A stretch of 64,000 nt of DNA, taken from positions 54,898,883 to 54,962,882 of the forward strand of contig CM067298.1 in NCBI GenBank assembly GCA_034231615.1. The letters run 5' to 3'. The notes under the pieces are model-generated. The model made no database searches and was not told the DNA's origin. It saw only the letters and a program-made list of their open reading frames with translations. This stretch comes from Meghimatium bilineatum. Taxonomy: Eukaryota; Mollusca; Gastropoda; Stylommatophora; Philomycidae. The position numbers were made by a program, and so were the translations under genes. This document shows, one piece after another, positions 29,866-40,680 of this stretch (positions within the stretch are counted from its first letter, which is position 1; the number at the start of each line of letters is the position of its first letter).

Positions 29866-30200
29866 AAAATACAATTATATACACGTTTAACTATTAAATG
29901 TATATATCGCTACATATAATCTCAATGCAATGAAAGAAAAATATTACATTCGGAAAACCTCATTTTTACTCATACTACAACAAATGAACGATATGCATAT
30001 ACCAGCAATTATTGTAAAATTTATTTTCCACATAAAATAAAATATTACTAACTTAAAAATGACATTCATAGCGATGGCTGCGATAAATCTTTAACATGGT
30101 TATGAAATAATGCACTCATGCAAAATATGAAGCCTATACGCTCAGCAATTACGGATAAAATAGACAATATCAGTGGACAACTATTTATGAATGCACTATA

Positions 30201-30555
30201 GCGTATATAGGATCTATTACATATTGTTCTGCTCTGTGGAGGAGAGGTACAGAGTGAGTCTCTGAAGCCAACGTACCAGATTCAATTTCCACTGTTGACA
30301 ATAGTGCATTCAGACCATTATGTTATCATTAGCAACCTATTAACATTTTTATATTCCCTAGATAATCAGGACAGTCAAAAAATACTAGGTTGTTCTCCCT
30401 AAGTCCTAAAAAGTATTTAATTACCAATAACAGCATACACAATTTACACATGCAGAAGGACTGGAGGTCTAACCAGTGGTTCACTATAGGCCTATTACCG
30501 CAAATGTCTATATGACATTACTCTACACTATACATTGTCTTTGTGAAAAACATTT
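30201..30555. other. intergenic DNA, unassigned
   Basis: No recognised feature. Confidence 0.45.
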
Positions 30556-30559
30556 CATC

Positions 30560-30905
30560 TATACAATTACTATTTCTCTAAGTATTGTTCTTCTGAGTAT
30601 TTCCTTTGGTCTACCCCTGGCTCTTCTGCCTGTTTATATCCATGCAAGAGATTGGTGGTGTATTTTGTTTTTGTCTGAGTTTAGGGCATGTCCGATGTAG
30701 GACCAACAGCATTTTCGAATAACATCTGTGATGTGGTTTTATTTGTTTCTTCTCTGAATTTTTGTTTGATTTGAATTCACTCCAGTGGGTGTTAGTTATC
30801 CTATGAAGGCATTTGTTTTTGAAACTCATTAGTTTTTTTTCTGAAGATACAGAATATTTTCCAGCTCTCACATCCACATAACAGCACTGGAATGATGCAG
30901 GAATT
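30560..30905 (-). mobile_element. LINE RT C-terminal fragment
   Basis: The minus strand encodes FKNKCLHRITNTHWSEFKSN, matching the family A region (NKCLPTILNVKWNDFKSN at 6240-6295), followed by basic residues and a Gln-Gly end. Confidence 0.65.
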
Positions 30906-31616
30906 AAATAAGCGCATTTGAAGGATATTTTACCATAAATAATTAAGAAATGTTATTAATATATACATTCAATTCAATTTAATTATGCAAATTAGATGCC
31001 ATTTTGAATATGAATTAGCTCTGGTTGCTTCTGAAAATTACAGCAATGTAAGCGACAGAAATGTTGTCTTTTCTTACCAAACAAATAAATGTATAATGTG
31101 CAGGATATTTTATTGTCAATAACAAAGATATTCAAGAAATAATCAGATCAGCTCTACTTCTGTGACACTATTGTCCAAAAATGTAAGTTTATATATTCTT
31201 ATAGGCCTATGTTCCATGTAAATTATTTTGAGGTAATATTAATTCGCAAAAAATTCATAACTTTATTCATAATTGACATACATGATACAGACTTGATTGA
31301 TGTAGGCCTATCCTTGAATTACAATTTTCAAGGGCTATCTAGCTGTGGTAGCCTATTTATAATGTTATAGACCTATAGGGCTTACCCATTCATTACATTT
31401 TGAAAGTGTAGTCCAAATACTAAATTACCCTACCTCTTTAAAAGTAAATTATTTCTCCTATACTCAACTTGAATATATAATTCAATATGAAATTGTAATT
31501 TACTTAGTACTACTGACTATTGCAGCTATATAATAATAATATTACAATATTAAAAATAAGTTTGTAACTTACACACTAGTTATTACTAAGTACTAAGTAT
31601 GCCCTAAGCCGAAGCA
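30906..31616. other. intergenic DNA, unassigned
   Basis: AT-rich, with taggcctat-type short words repeated. No gene recognised. It lies immediately upstream of the orphan ORF at 31617. Confidence 0.45.
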
Positions 31617-31859
31617 TTGGGCGTGTCTAGAACCCAATATTATTTTACTCAACTTGAAGACTTAACTTCAGTTGTCAACTTTATAAATGTTATGAACGCA
31701 ATATCGTGTAAACTGGAGAAGTTTCGCAATCTTGCATCACATGTAGAGATATTGTTTCGCGCTATTGCACGATATCACAGGCTTAACCATGAAATTATTG
31801 AGCAGAAGATACTGACCGGTTTCCTCGAGCGACACGGTTACGTACTCCCCAGTTCCTAA
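31617..31859 (+). CDS. orphan 80-codon ORF
   Basis: The open frame MGVSRTQYYFTQLEDLTSVV runs on to KILTGFLERHGYVLPSS and a TAA. The composition is that of a folded helical protein (LEKFRNLASHVEILFRAIAR), and its CpG content is higher than the flanks. It matches none of the LINE or transposase patterns seen elsewhere here. A possible internal splice acceptor (CTTAACTTCAG) lies near 31672, so the true unit may be a terminal exon starting about there. No upstream exon was found. I recognise no family; it may be a small gene, a last exon, or a retrocopy fragment. Confidence 0.45.
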   Translation: MGVSRTQYYFTQLEDLTSVVNFINVMNAISCKLEKFRNLASHVEILFRAIARYHRLNHEIIEQKILTGFLERHGYVLPSS

Positions 31860-32440
31860 AATAGTAACTGAATAATGTCTAGGCCTACTATTTTGTTTGA
31901 TTATAATTATGGTGGGGGGGGGGGAGAGAATAGTAAGGTTACATGGTTGATGATGATAGTTTAGTGGAATACATGGGAGTTTGAGTTCTAATGCGCTTTA
32001 TCATATTAAACCAATGTAGGGCCTATGTCTGCCGATTGACTATACCATAGATGATAGTCTAGTTTCTATGGGCTAACTTAACCTAACAAAAAAGCTCAAG
32101 TGAGTTTCACTGAACCAAGGTTTTATGCCTATTTTAATTTTTGATGAAAAATCATTGTTTGTTATTAAATGTGGGATTAAAGCCTCTTGCCGAGGAACGA
32201 TTCTTTCAACCTAAGACCGACATCTATTTACTATGTTAGTAAACTCATAACACAGCAAGTCCACTCAAATTGCTTTTGATTGTACCTACTTGTCTCGCAA
32301 CTTGAGTTAACACAACATGGTAGTATTAGGCCTATGTATAGGTTATAGGTAGGTCTTCGATCACAGCGCATCCCTAAAAAACTTAAACCTTAGTCAAAAA
32401 CTCCAACATCTTCTGAAATCTGATAAGATCTCCAGACATC
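31860..32440. other. intergenic DNA, unassigned
   Basis: Contains a poly-G run at about 31913-31924. No recognised gene or repeat. Confidence 0.45.
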
Positions 32441-32444
32441 AATA

Positions 32445-32720
32445 ACTATTGACGGCAGACCACTTTGTAACGCGTTATTCCTATGATATTGATCTCTTGG
32501 CTGGTTCTGAATCTGAACTCCGGAAACTCACTTCAAAGTTGGAAAATGTTAGTCGGATTAAATATGGCATGGAAATTAGCACTGATAACAGGAAGATAAA
32601 GGTGACTAGTGAAACCAAGCAAGATCACATGAATATCCTGTTAAACGGTCTCAAACTTGAAGAAGTTACCAACTTCAAATATCTCGGATCGCAAATACGC
32701 AAATATGCAACTCAATAAAT
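32445..32720 (+). mobile_element. LINE RT fragment, family D
   Basis: Encodes YDIDLLAGSESELRKLTSKL, GMEISTDNRKIKVTSE and GLKLEEVTNFKYLGSQI: the region from the RT active site (Asp-Asp reduced to Tyr-Asp here) to the following FKYLG motif of RTE-like elements. Confidence 0.85.
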
Positions 32721-32734
32721 GAGGCGCATGCGGT

Positions 32735-32870
32735 TGTATCTGTGGATCTCACCACTGGCTCACTAGACAAACCAACCATGCAGCAGAAAACCTTAGAAGA
32801 TGACATGCCTTTATATTGAGGTATCTTCTTATAGAAGTTTCATGGCATGTCATCTATACAATCCCGTAGT
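32735..32870 (+). repeat. interspersed repeat paired with 26190-26310
   Basis: Second copy of the unclassified repeat. It starts at gtggatctcacc and ends near gtcatctatacaat. Confidence 0.7.
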
Positions 32871-32999
32871 CGTAACCTTCGATAACAGTTACCACGTTGT
32901 TCCCAAAAGCCGATGTTGTTCTTCACTAGTTACGGGCACGGTGTGGGTTGGCGGAATAACAAAGAAACCTATTTCAATTGCCAGAGTTGTGCCCTGATG

Positions 33000-33145
33000 T
33001 CAACGTCTGTTTAGGTGGCATTGGACTCAAAACACCATCGAGTCGAATGGCTGCTGGAACAGAGGGCGGAGCACTTATGGGAATGCACCACGTGCTGTGA
33101 GGCCAGTTTTCTAATCAAGAATCAAGAAGAATCAATAAATGTGAT
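33000..33145 (+). mobile_element. RNase H-type LINE, 3' end
   Basis: A broken frame gives EHLWECTTC and a tail ctaatcaagaatcaagaaga. The same end is at 42600-42690, the terminus of the longer plus-strand LINE. Confidence 0.6.
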
Positions 33146-33159
33146 TATGCTAAGACTCG

Positions 33160-33345
33160 AGATGGCTTTGGCCGGGATGCCATGACAAGGTTGAATATGA
33201 TTTGAAAAAGAAGTAAAATCAGAAATTCAGAGAGAAAATCCTGTATTTATAACATCAAAGAATGAACTGGACGTGATTTTTCTACACTCCGCCGAATGGC
33301 TGAGGATAGAGTTGATTGGATGGCTTTTTGTGCTGATGTATCCTT
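33160..33345 (+). mobile_element. LINE 3' tail, family D
   Basis: Shares aaatcctgtatttataaca and gccgaatggctgaggatag with 19770-19960. Confidence 0.7.
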
Positions 33346-33500
33346 GAGGTCCCGCGTTTCAATCCACGGTTGGGACAGGATTTTTTTTCTTTTGAATGTA
33401 CAATCAAAATCCTTCTTGTACATGTCGCGGTGTCTGCTATGGCAAAGCGGTTTTTATTTCCACAGCCAATAGAAAATCTCTCTGCACCCCTTCATAAGAA
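33346..33500 (+). mobile_element. tRNA-type SINE, third family
   Basis: A B-box-like cgtttcaatccacggttggg is followed by a T run and by cttgtacatgtcgcggtg and ggtttttatttcca. The same order occurs at 47935-48110. Confidence 0.65.
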
Positions 33501-33712
33501 AATATGCATAAACAAAAGTGTTATATATATATATATAAGCCTAGCTGGTCTACTTATATATTGACTTATAGCTACATATACCAAATAACTACATCAATTA
33601 CACTTTTATTTACCTATCTACTCTCATGTTACTCCTCTTTCCCTTCCATATCTTTACATATATCGTTGTCTATCTCTGATCTAGAGCAGGATTACAGTGC
33701 TGAAGTTGGAGA

Positions 33713-33970
33713 TACTAGACCAGTGTTTCCCAAGGTGGGGCCCATGCCAGACCAGTGTTTCCCAACGTAGGGTCCATGCCCCACAGGGGGGGGCAATTTG
33801 ATTGTTCAGGGGGGGGGGGTTGTAATTAGACTTCAATTAGGGTTATTGAGGGTTAACTCAATTTTTGAATAGAAATAAAATATGTATATGTTACATAAGG
33901 GGGGATCAGAATTTTAGAAAGACTTACGTGGGGCATGGCACAAAAACGGGTGGGAAACACTGTACTAGAC
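33713..33970. mobile_element. non-autonomous hAT element with perfect 8-bp target duplication
   Basis: TACTAGAC at 33713-33720 and 33963-33970 flanks a 242-bp element whose ends are CAGTGTTTCCCA and TGGGAAACACTG. The 8-bp duplication and CAGTG termini are typical of hAT transposons. The left end is duplicated: CAGTGTTTCCCAA recurs 32-33 bases inward, at about 33753. Two poly-G runs lie inside. There is no coding capacity. Confidence 0.92.
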
Positions 33971-34039
33971 AGTGAGAGGCAACCATGCTATCACGCCTAG
34001 ATAACATGTCTTCACAACAAACAAAATATATACTACTTT

Positions 34040-34480
34040 ATGCATTAGGTATTAGAAATGTTGATTATCATCTTTGCACACCGAGCATGTCCATAGGTGC
34101 TCAGATCTACGCTTCAGTAAAACTTTCAGGGTATAATGGCTGATGGTTACGGATTTTTGTTGGATCACTGCTTTAAACAAAATCATCTTTGTTAGGTGTT
34201 ATCTACGAGCCATGCTATCCTCACTCGCAATTCGTGCATTCTCGATGTTGACTCATGCTAATTTATCTCAAAATCATTTAATCGTGCGGACTCACGAAGA
34301 GCAATGGGTATATCAGCTCGGTCCATAGGCTGACCATCTGTTATGGTCTTTTTTGACTTTCTAAATCACTTTCATTGAGTCACTTAGTATGCACGCATGG
34401 AAATAGGCTTGCGATTCCAGCTAATGAAGTGCCTGCGTTACGGCAAATACTTCAATTGTTAGACCTTTTGTTCTTGCAAT
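34040..34480 (-). mobile_element. RNase H-type LINE 3' part, copy 1 of a pair
   Basis: Shares long stretches with 51390-52030 in the same orientation: gttgattatc, gcacaccg, gcatgtccataggtgctcag, gtcacttagtatgc. The minus strand gives ESARSEDFEMNEHELILR-type frames in the other copy. Confidence 0.7.
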
Positions 34481-34699
34481 AAAGGCTCTCGGGACCGATG
34501 GATCAGCACCCAACCATTATATAAAAATTTGTTTCACATTTAAAAAATTCCAATAACATATTTTTAAAATTTCTACATGCACACGGCGAAACTAGGAAGC
34601 AGTGATAAGTTTTGCTAATCTCTGGATACACACATACACAAGATAACCCTCCTCGATATCAACAGTAAATAAGTAAAACACAAAGTCGATAAGCTTTTT

Positions 34700-35205
34700 T
34701 AATGGTTGATGAGAACCATTTTTTGCAATGGAAGTCTATCAATGCAGACCCGAATTCGGGTGCTGAGATGTTATATCGAACCGATTCTTTTGTATAGATG
34801 TGAAGCATGGACTATAAACAAGAAAATTCAAAGTGAATTGGAGGCTACAGAAATGTGGTTTCTGAGAAGAATGATGAAAATACCATGGACAGCCAAGAAA
34901 ACTAATGCAGAGGTTCTCATTGATGCTGGCGTAAAAAGATCGATGATATATCAAACATTAGAGGCAGACAGTCAAGGTTTCTAGGGCATGTGCTGAGAAG
35001 AACACAGCTTGAACACTTAATAACCACTGGAAAGATCAAAGAGAGAAGAGATAGAGGTCGACAAAGAGAAAAGTTACTAGATGAGCGTGTATCGTGGCAC
35101 GGTAGAAGCTCACCAACCGAGCTTATTGACAACACAAGAGAGTCGTGGAGAAACATGATAGCCTACGCCAGCCGGCATGGCACTTTATTGATTGATTACT
35201 GTTCA
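34700..35205 (+). mobile_element. LINE 3' tail, family B, best preserved
   Basis: Encodes MQTRIRVLRCYIEPILLYRC, SELEATEMWFLRRMMKIPWT, FLGHVLRRTQLEHLITTGKI, RDRGRQREKLLD and a C-terminal YASRHGT. One frameshift separates MIYQTLEADSQGF from the next block. It ends gcatggcactttattgattg. Confidence 0.88.
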
Positions 35206-35429
35206 ATGACAGCGCAGACTATCATACTATAGGGTATAGGTATAAAAACAGTATACAAGATGTTTTCAACGTTTAAACACCAATGTATTTTTCCAGAAAA
35301 TAAGTCAGTGAACAAACAGTTTAAAAAAATGGCACCATCACATAAGCATTTAGACGGCAACATTGAACAGCAGAAACATCCATTGTAAGAATGACGTACG
35401 TATACACAAGTATTGTCATAGAGGCACGC

Positions 35430-35880
35430 ATTTAAAAAAAAAAAAATAGAGAGTATGATAATGTCAGTCCAGGCACCATAAAGAAATATGATAGTAAGAG
35501 ATCAGACATAATAAAAGTTATCATCAAGTGACATATTCTTTCCAGCACGTTGTCTTCGTCGAGGATACTCTGAACATGTGCATACATTCTTCGATATCGC
35601 CATCGTCTTCTTGGATTCCCTCTTCTTCTCTTTCCCGGCACCCTGCCCTCTGGAATCAGCCTTTCGAAACCATCATGCCGATTAAAGTGTCCAAAATACT
35701 GTAGCTTCCTTCTTATGATGGTATTTAGAAGCCACCCTGCATTTAGTTTCAGTAATTTCAAAACTTCAATGTTCTTCTTTTTCTCTGTCCATGATATTCG
35801 TAGGATCTTTCTGTAGCACTTAATTTCAAATAAATTTATTCTTTTGGATATTGTCTTGTTTAAAGTCCAAGTCTCGCATC
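35430..35880 (-). mobile_element. LINE RT C-terminal fragment, family E
   Basis: Encodes LLNTIIRRKLQYFGHFNRHD, GRVPGKRRRGNPRRRWRYRR and ERICHLMIT, the C-terminal tail of an RTE/CR1-type LINE. It abuts the family C element directly. Confidence 0.8.
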
Positions 35881-35884
35881 CATA

Positions 35885-38660
35885 TGTTTGTCTATTGTCT
35901 ATTGTCTATCCCCAAGTGGTTTGTGATCCACTCTTGCCGTTAAGCCTAGGGGTGATTGGAGCTCGGGCTTGTGTTCTAAAACCAGATGTGTGGCCTCGGC
36001 TGTGCTATGACCGTGTTTGTTCAGGATGTCCCTGATGTTTTCTATCAATCTTTTCCGTGGTCTTCCTCTGGCTTTATACTCTGATCTCATTTGACTATAT
36101 GCTTGTACGGGCAACTTTTCGTGATGCATTCTCATAATGTGGCCAAAACACTTGATCTATTCTTTCTCTATGTAATATGTACAATATATTATACCTATTC
36201 TTTCCCAGATATATTCATTTCGTAATCTATCAAGCCTGGTGACCCCGGCAGCTTTCCTCAAGCATTTCATCTCACATGTCACTATCTTTCTGTAATGTGA
36301 AGATGAGAGCGACCTGGTTTTGCACTGGTAACACTGTGTTGGTAGGAATATACTGTAGATCATTTATCTCTTAACTTCCATCTCGATCTTGGGGTGAAGA
36401 AGTATTGGTGACAGTTGGTATATTACTGCATTTGCCTTTTGACATATCATCTCTATTTCTCTATCGATGCTTCCATTTAATTTTCTATAAAAATACTACA
36501 GAGATATTTGAACTCTGTTACTTGTTTTACTCCTATATTGTCTATCTGTATGTTTAGTGGACTCGGTGTTCTGCATATTTTCATAGTTTCCGTCTATTGT
36601 GTATTGATCTTCATGTTGTATTGTCTATATGTTGCAGATAGTGAGTTAACATGACTTTATAGTTGTTCTTCGTTTTCGTATATGAGGCTCTGATCGTTTG
36701 CAAAAAGTAGTTTATTTATTTCATTGTTTGGTTGCTTTGAGTTGTCTTGTTCTGAATAGTGATGCTGCCCTCTGTACTTTTTGCCTCTTCTATTATTCGG
36801 TCTATGTATTTAATGAATAGCAAAGGTGAGAGCACGCAACCTTGACGCACTTTCGTTTTTGTATCAAATACGTCTGTGATAACATCTGATGTTCTTACTA
36901 CACATTGGCAGTTCTTATACAAACATCTTATACTTTCTAACAGTTGTCCTTTGATACAATATATTTCTAGAGTTTCCCATAGTACGTCTCTGTTGACTCT
37001 ATCAAACGCCTTCTCTTTAGTTCTCTGTTGTATTCCATCGCTCTCTCACTCATTTGTCTCAGCGTGAACAAGGCGTCTGTGCAACTAACCCCTCTTCTGA
37101 AGCTAAATTGCGAGGGGCTCAATTGTGGTTCGACGATGTATCGTGCACGTTGTTTTGTTACCTTTGCATAAATTTTTCCAGTGTGACTTAATAACGAGAT
37201 GCCTCGGTATGTTTCTCTTTTGTTGCCCTTGTTTTTCCACAAAGGTACGATTACTGACTTTTGTCAGTCCTCTGTGACGTCCCCTTCTTTCCACTCTATC
37301 GTGAACAATCTCTGGAGCCATTTTACCCCAATATCTGTGCATGCTTTAATGGCTTCGTTGGGAATGCCATCAGCGTCTGGTGATTTCTTATTTGGGCTGT
37401 TTTGATAGCCATTTCTATTTCTTGGCTTAACATTTCTGGCTCTGTGATGTCTTTGTCTATTCCTTTATACAGGGTGATCAAAAAGTCCCTGTGCACCTGA
37501 TTTTTTATAAATATAGGTTGTAAAAATGTTACTAAATAGCGTTTTATTCCATATTAATCAAAAACCTTTATTCAATTACTTATATTTTATTCAATATTAA
37601 TCAAAAACAGCATATTGTAACAGATATACGTGTTCCTTGGTGAACTTTACAGTAGATGCTGGAAATGACCACCACCCGCCTCAGTATATCTTGTGGCACG
37701 TGTTACCATGTTTCTGAAGAAGTCTTCCAACACAGTGTCGTCAACTTGTTGGATATAATTTGTGATGGTTTCTTTCAATTCATTTATTGTGCGGGGATTG
37801 CTGCAATAAATTTTGTTTTTCATAGCGCCCCATAAGTAAAAGTCTGGAGGCGCAAGATCAGGAGATCTTGGTGTATGTATGATAGGTCAGAATGTTAGGA
37901 TTATACAGTTCTTCGAAGTATTCCCTCCACCTATTCTTTCTATCATTTCCATTAAGTAGATGTATTCCATTTCTGCTGTTTATTATTGCAGTTGGGTTGT
38001 AGCTTTCGTTTCTCATTCTCATTGCGTTGATACTTTTGAAGAAATCTGTAGGGTTATCTTACATAGTCTTGTTAGGTGTTCTCCATATTTACGCCAGGAA
38101 TTCTCTTTGGCTTCTTTGACTGTTATTTTCGTATTTCTTCTAGCTAGTCTGTACTGCACATACTCGGTTTTTTTTATTTCAACCAAGTTCTAAAGCATTG
38201 TTTCTTTATTTGTGTAGCTTTTTGTAACTCTTCATTCCATCATGCTGTTTGCTGGTCTCCCTTTGTATGTTTTTTTTTTACTCTGCATACACTTTGTAGA
38301 TTATTTATCTTGTGAGTTTTAAATAACTCCCATTCTACATTTATGCCATCACTTTTGCTTGGTCCCTGGTAGTGAAGACCTTTGCCATTTTTTCATATAG
38401 TATATCTCTTATGTGTTTGTCGTCTAGCTTTATAAAGTTCAGTTGTGGTTCTTGTTTTTTTGTTCGTTGTTGGTCTTTCTTTTCGTTTCTATTTTTCAGA
38501 TATTACAACCGGACGGTGATCAGTATCTATATTTATATTTGGTATAACCCTTGCGTCTGTGATGTTTATCGTCTGCCTATGTCTTACCAGTATGCAGTCA
38601 ATCTGGGACGTTATTAATAGATTGTCCCATTTGTCGCCACATGTATCCATATGTTGCCAC
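35885..38660 (-). mobile_element. LINE, family C, endonuclease to 3' end, split by a transposon
   Basis: Reading from 38660 leftward, the order is: endonuclease C-terminus (SQIDCILVRHRQTI, NIDTDHRPVV), a linker, an IS630-like insertion at 37470-37880, RT blocks (ETYRGISLLSHTGKIYAKV, RGVSCTDALFTLRQMSERAM, VRQGCVLSPLLF) and the C-terminal tail (GRPRKRLIENIRDILNKHGH, LQSPLGLTARVDHKP). Several stops and frameshifts are present. The 3' end is gacaatagacaatagacaa. Confidence 0.85.
37470..37880 (-). mobile_element. truncated IS630/mariner-like transposon inside the LINE
   Basis: The left end is acagggtgatcaaaaagtcc after a TA. The minus strand encodes PRSPDLAPPDFYLWGAMKNK, TINELKETITNYIQQVDD and NMVTRATRYTEAGGGHFQHL then stop: the transposase C-terminus with the third catalytic Asp intact. 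The N-terminal two-thirds and the other terminus are missing. Confidence 0.88.
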
Positions 38661-39410
38661 TGGGTAAACACATGATCTTAAAAGGGTTACTTTAGTGTCG
38701 TTATTACTACTTTGCCTTAGCTTTCTCATTTGTGTTAATTTGAGTGTTGCAATTGCGAGTCTTCTAATCTCGACTGAACAATCTTCGGAACTGTTTATAT
38801 TTGCTCCCAGATATTCGAATTTGTTTACACGTTCTAGTTCTATATTGTCTATGTTGATTATTGGTTTGATCTTTGTTTTGTCTGTTGTCATAATTTAAGT
38901 TTTCTGTGTGTTTAGATATACATTTTGGATCTCGCTGTATTTCTTTGTTGTTGTGGTTAGCTGTTTCAGGATGTGCAGTAAGGAGAACTGTGTCGTTTGC
39001 ATATCTTATTTCTGGAATCTTGTACCCACCAATATTTATTGGATGAAACTCGTTTTCCTCTAGTTCTTCTATAACATTGCTCATTATATTCTCGGCATAG
39101 ATATTAAACAGATAAAGGGATAGAGTCCGCCGAAGACGGATGTGTCGGACGATTGGCGCAAATAAAACGGCGACACAACGCATTTCCATTTTCTGGACTA
39201 TATCCTGCTGGAAATCGACCATGGTCCTGCTAGATCCAGTGGGAGTTTGAGAATTAACGCAGAAGAAGAAGGGGATAGGGTATATTCCTGTCTCACTACA
39301 CTTTGAACAGCAAACCATTCAGATGTTTCTCCCTCCGCTCTTACTGATTTTTGTTGTGTATCAGTTTATCACTAGAATGCAGATGAGTGAGGAAAATATT
39401 TTTTTATCCA
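38661..39410 (-). mobile_element. second LINE RT fragment, with SINE insertion
   Basis: The minus strand encodes YLFNIYAENIMSNVIEELEE, PEIRYANDTVLLTAHPE (active site YAND in place of ADD) and ELERVNKFEYLGANI, then LRSCVYPVATYG. It is fused at 38650-38670 to the endonuclease of the family C LINE and interrupted by the SINE at 39126-39270. Confidence 0.8.
39126..39270 (+). mobile_element. SINE subtype B inside a LINE
   Basis: The head is gatgtgtcggacgattggcg, the middle ctggactatatcctgctgga, and the tail gcagaagaagaa. Flanks aaagggatagag and aaggggataggg look like an imperfect target duplication, and the LINE frame resumes beyond it. Confidence 0.8.
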
Positions 39411-40680
39411 ATGCTTGATGTTATCTGAATGTTTTTATTTGCCCTCCTCTACTTCTTCCATCTTCGGCGGTTTTCTGCAGTATAGTTTTTGCCATGGAAG
39501 CATGTCAGCATACATATCCAAACCATGCATGTTTTCGTCCTTTTACTATTAAAAGCAGTGGTTCTTGTGGACCTGTATACATCTCTTTCTTACTTCTTAC
39601 GGACACATTTGTTTTACGCTCTATTGGAAATTCGTAGAATTCGCCTGCAACATTTGTATTCGAAGGCCCGTAATCCGTCTCTCCATGTCTGCAGTGTGTC
39701 CAACTCTGACAACCACACAGCAAAATAGAAAGCTGTAGAATGAGTTGTAAAATGTTCACTCTAACACTGTGTTGCTTTTCCAAATTAAGTTTAACCTTGA
39801 CATAGAGGCTAAAGCCGTATCATTAATTCTGCTTTGTATTTTTCATCGCTGTATATGCTAGATCCGAGGTATTTGAAAGCATTCACCTCCTGTAGTTTAT
39901 ATACCTTCATCACGATGTTGGTCTGTTCCTCTGTGTCTCTGCTGTTTGTTAACCAAGACTTTGCATTTTTTCAGCTAATTTTCATTTTGTGCTTGCTGGT
40001 AACTTTTTCCAACTTTTCTGTTATCTCTTGTTCTGACCCAGTTATAAGATCAATGTCATCAGCGAAGCGCAAATTGCAAACAGGGCGACCTCCGATCGAT
40101 ATAGACCTGTTCCAGTACGGAAGGGTGTATGACGTGCTCTAGGTTCTGGAGATTGGCCTATTCGACCTATGCATCCTTGTCAGACTCCCACCATTATTTT
40201 AAAGAACTCTCCAATTGCATTATTTGATAAGGACACTACTTGAATTTGTATAAAGTAATTCAACAATGTCTACGATTTGGTATCAACATTAAATTGCCCC
40301 AGTAGGCATATGATGTATCATAGACCATCATGTCAAACACAGTTTAAGGTTTTTGTAAAATTAATGAAATTGTGGTACATAACACGTTTTACTGCATATG
40401 TTTTTCAATTAATATTCTGTTAAATATATGTTCAATATTTATAGTGCTTCTATTTGTTCCGAAGCCAGCTTGTTCTTGTGCAATTACTTCTTCGAATGTG
40501 TGCTTTATTCTGTTCATGAGCAGGCCTATTTTGAGCAACACTTTACTTGGGTGCGTTATAAGGCTAATGGTTCTGTAACTCTTACACACTTTAATTGTTA
40601 TCTTCTCGCGAATGGTTGTTATTAGTGATTGTGTTCCCCATGAATAGCCAGGCAAAGCCACCTCCGATAGCAAGATCATA
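39400..40680 (-). mobile_element. LINE, family D, RT to 3' end
   Basis: The minus strand encodes SYRTISLITHPSKVLLKIGL and AQEQAGFGTNRSTINIEHIF (RT blocks 2-3), CNLRFADDIDLITGSE (active site FADD, near 40060), KLQEV-AFKYLGSSI, LLCGCQSWTHCRHGE and GPQEPLLLIVKGRKHAWFGY. This is the longest family D copy in the window. It is broken by frameshifts. Confidence 0.85.

Larger units (their letters stand above)
27925..30200 (+). mobile_element. IS630/Tc1-type DNA transposon with long inverted termini (DD82E type)
   Basis: The ends are inverted copies: left from 27927 (TGGTGCGTTCATAAATAGTT) and right inward from 30198 (TAGTGCATTCATAAATAGTT), alignable for about 105 bases and further with gaps. TA flanks both ends (27925-27926, 30199-30200), the expected target duplication. 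Inside, 28700-29740 encodes a damaged transposase. Its first catalytic Asp is in YTDETWINAHH (28977), its second in VMDNTS (29256), and its Glu in LPPYHSHLNPIEFVWLKL (29506). After allowing for one single-base frameshift, 82 residues separate the second Asp from the Glu. That spacing is the hallmark of the DD82E branch of IS630/Tc1/mariner elements (called Sailor, from memory). In-frame stops make it non-autonomous today. Confidence 0.88.
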
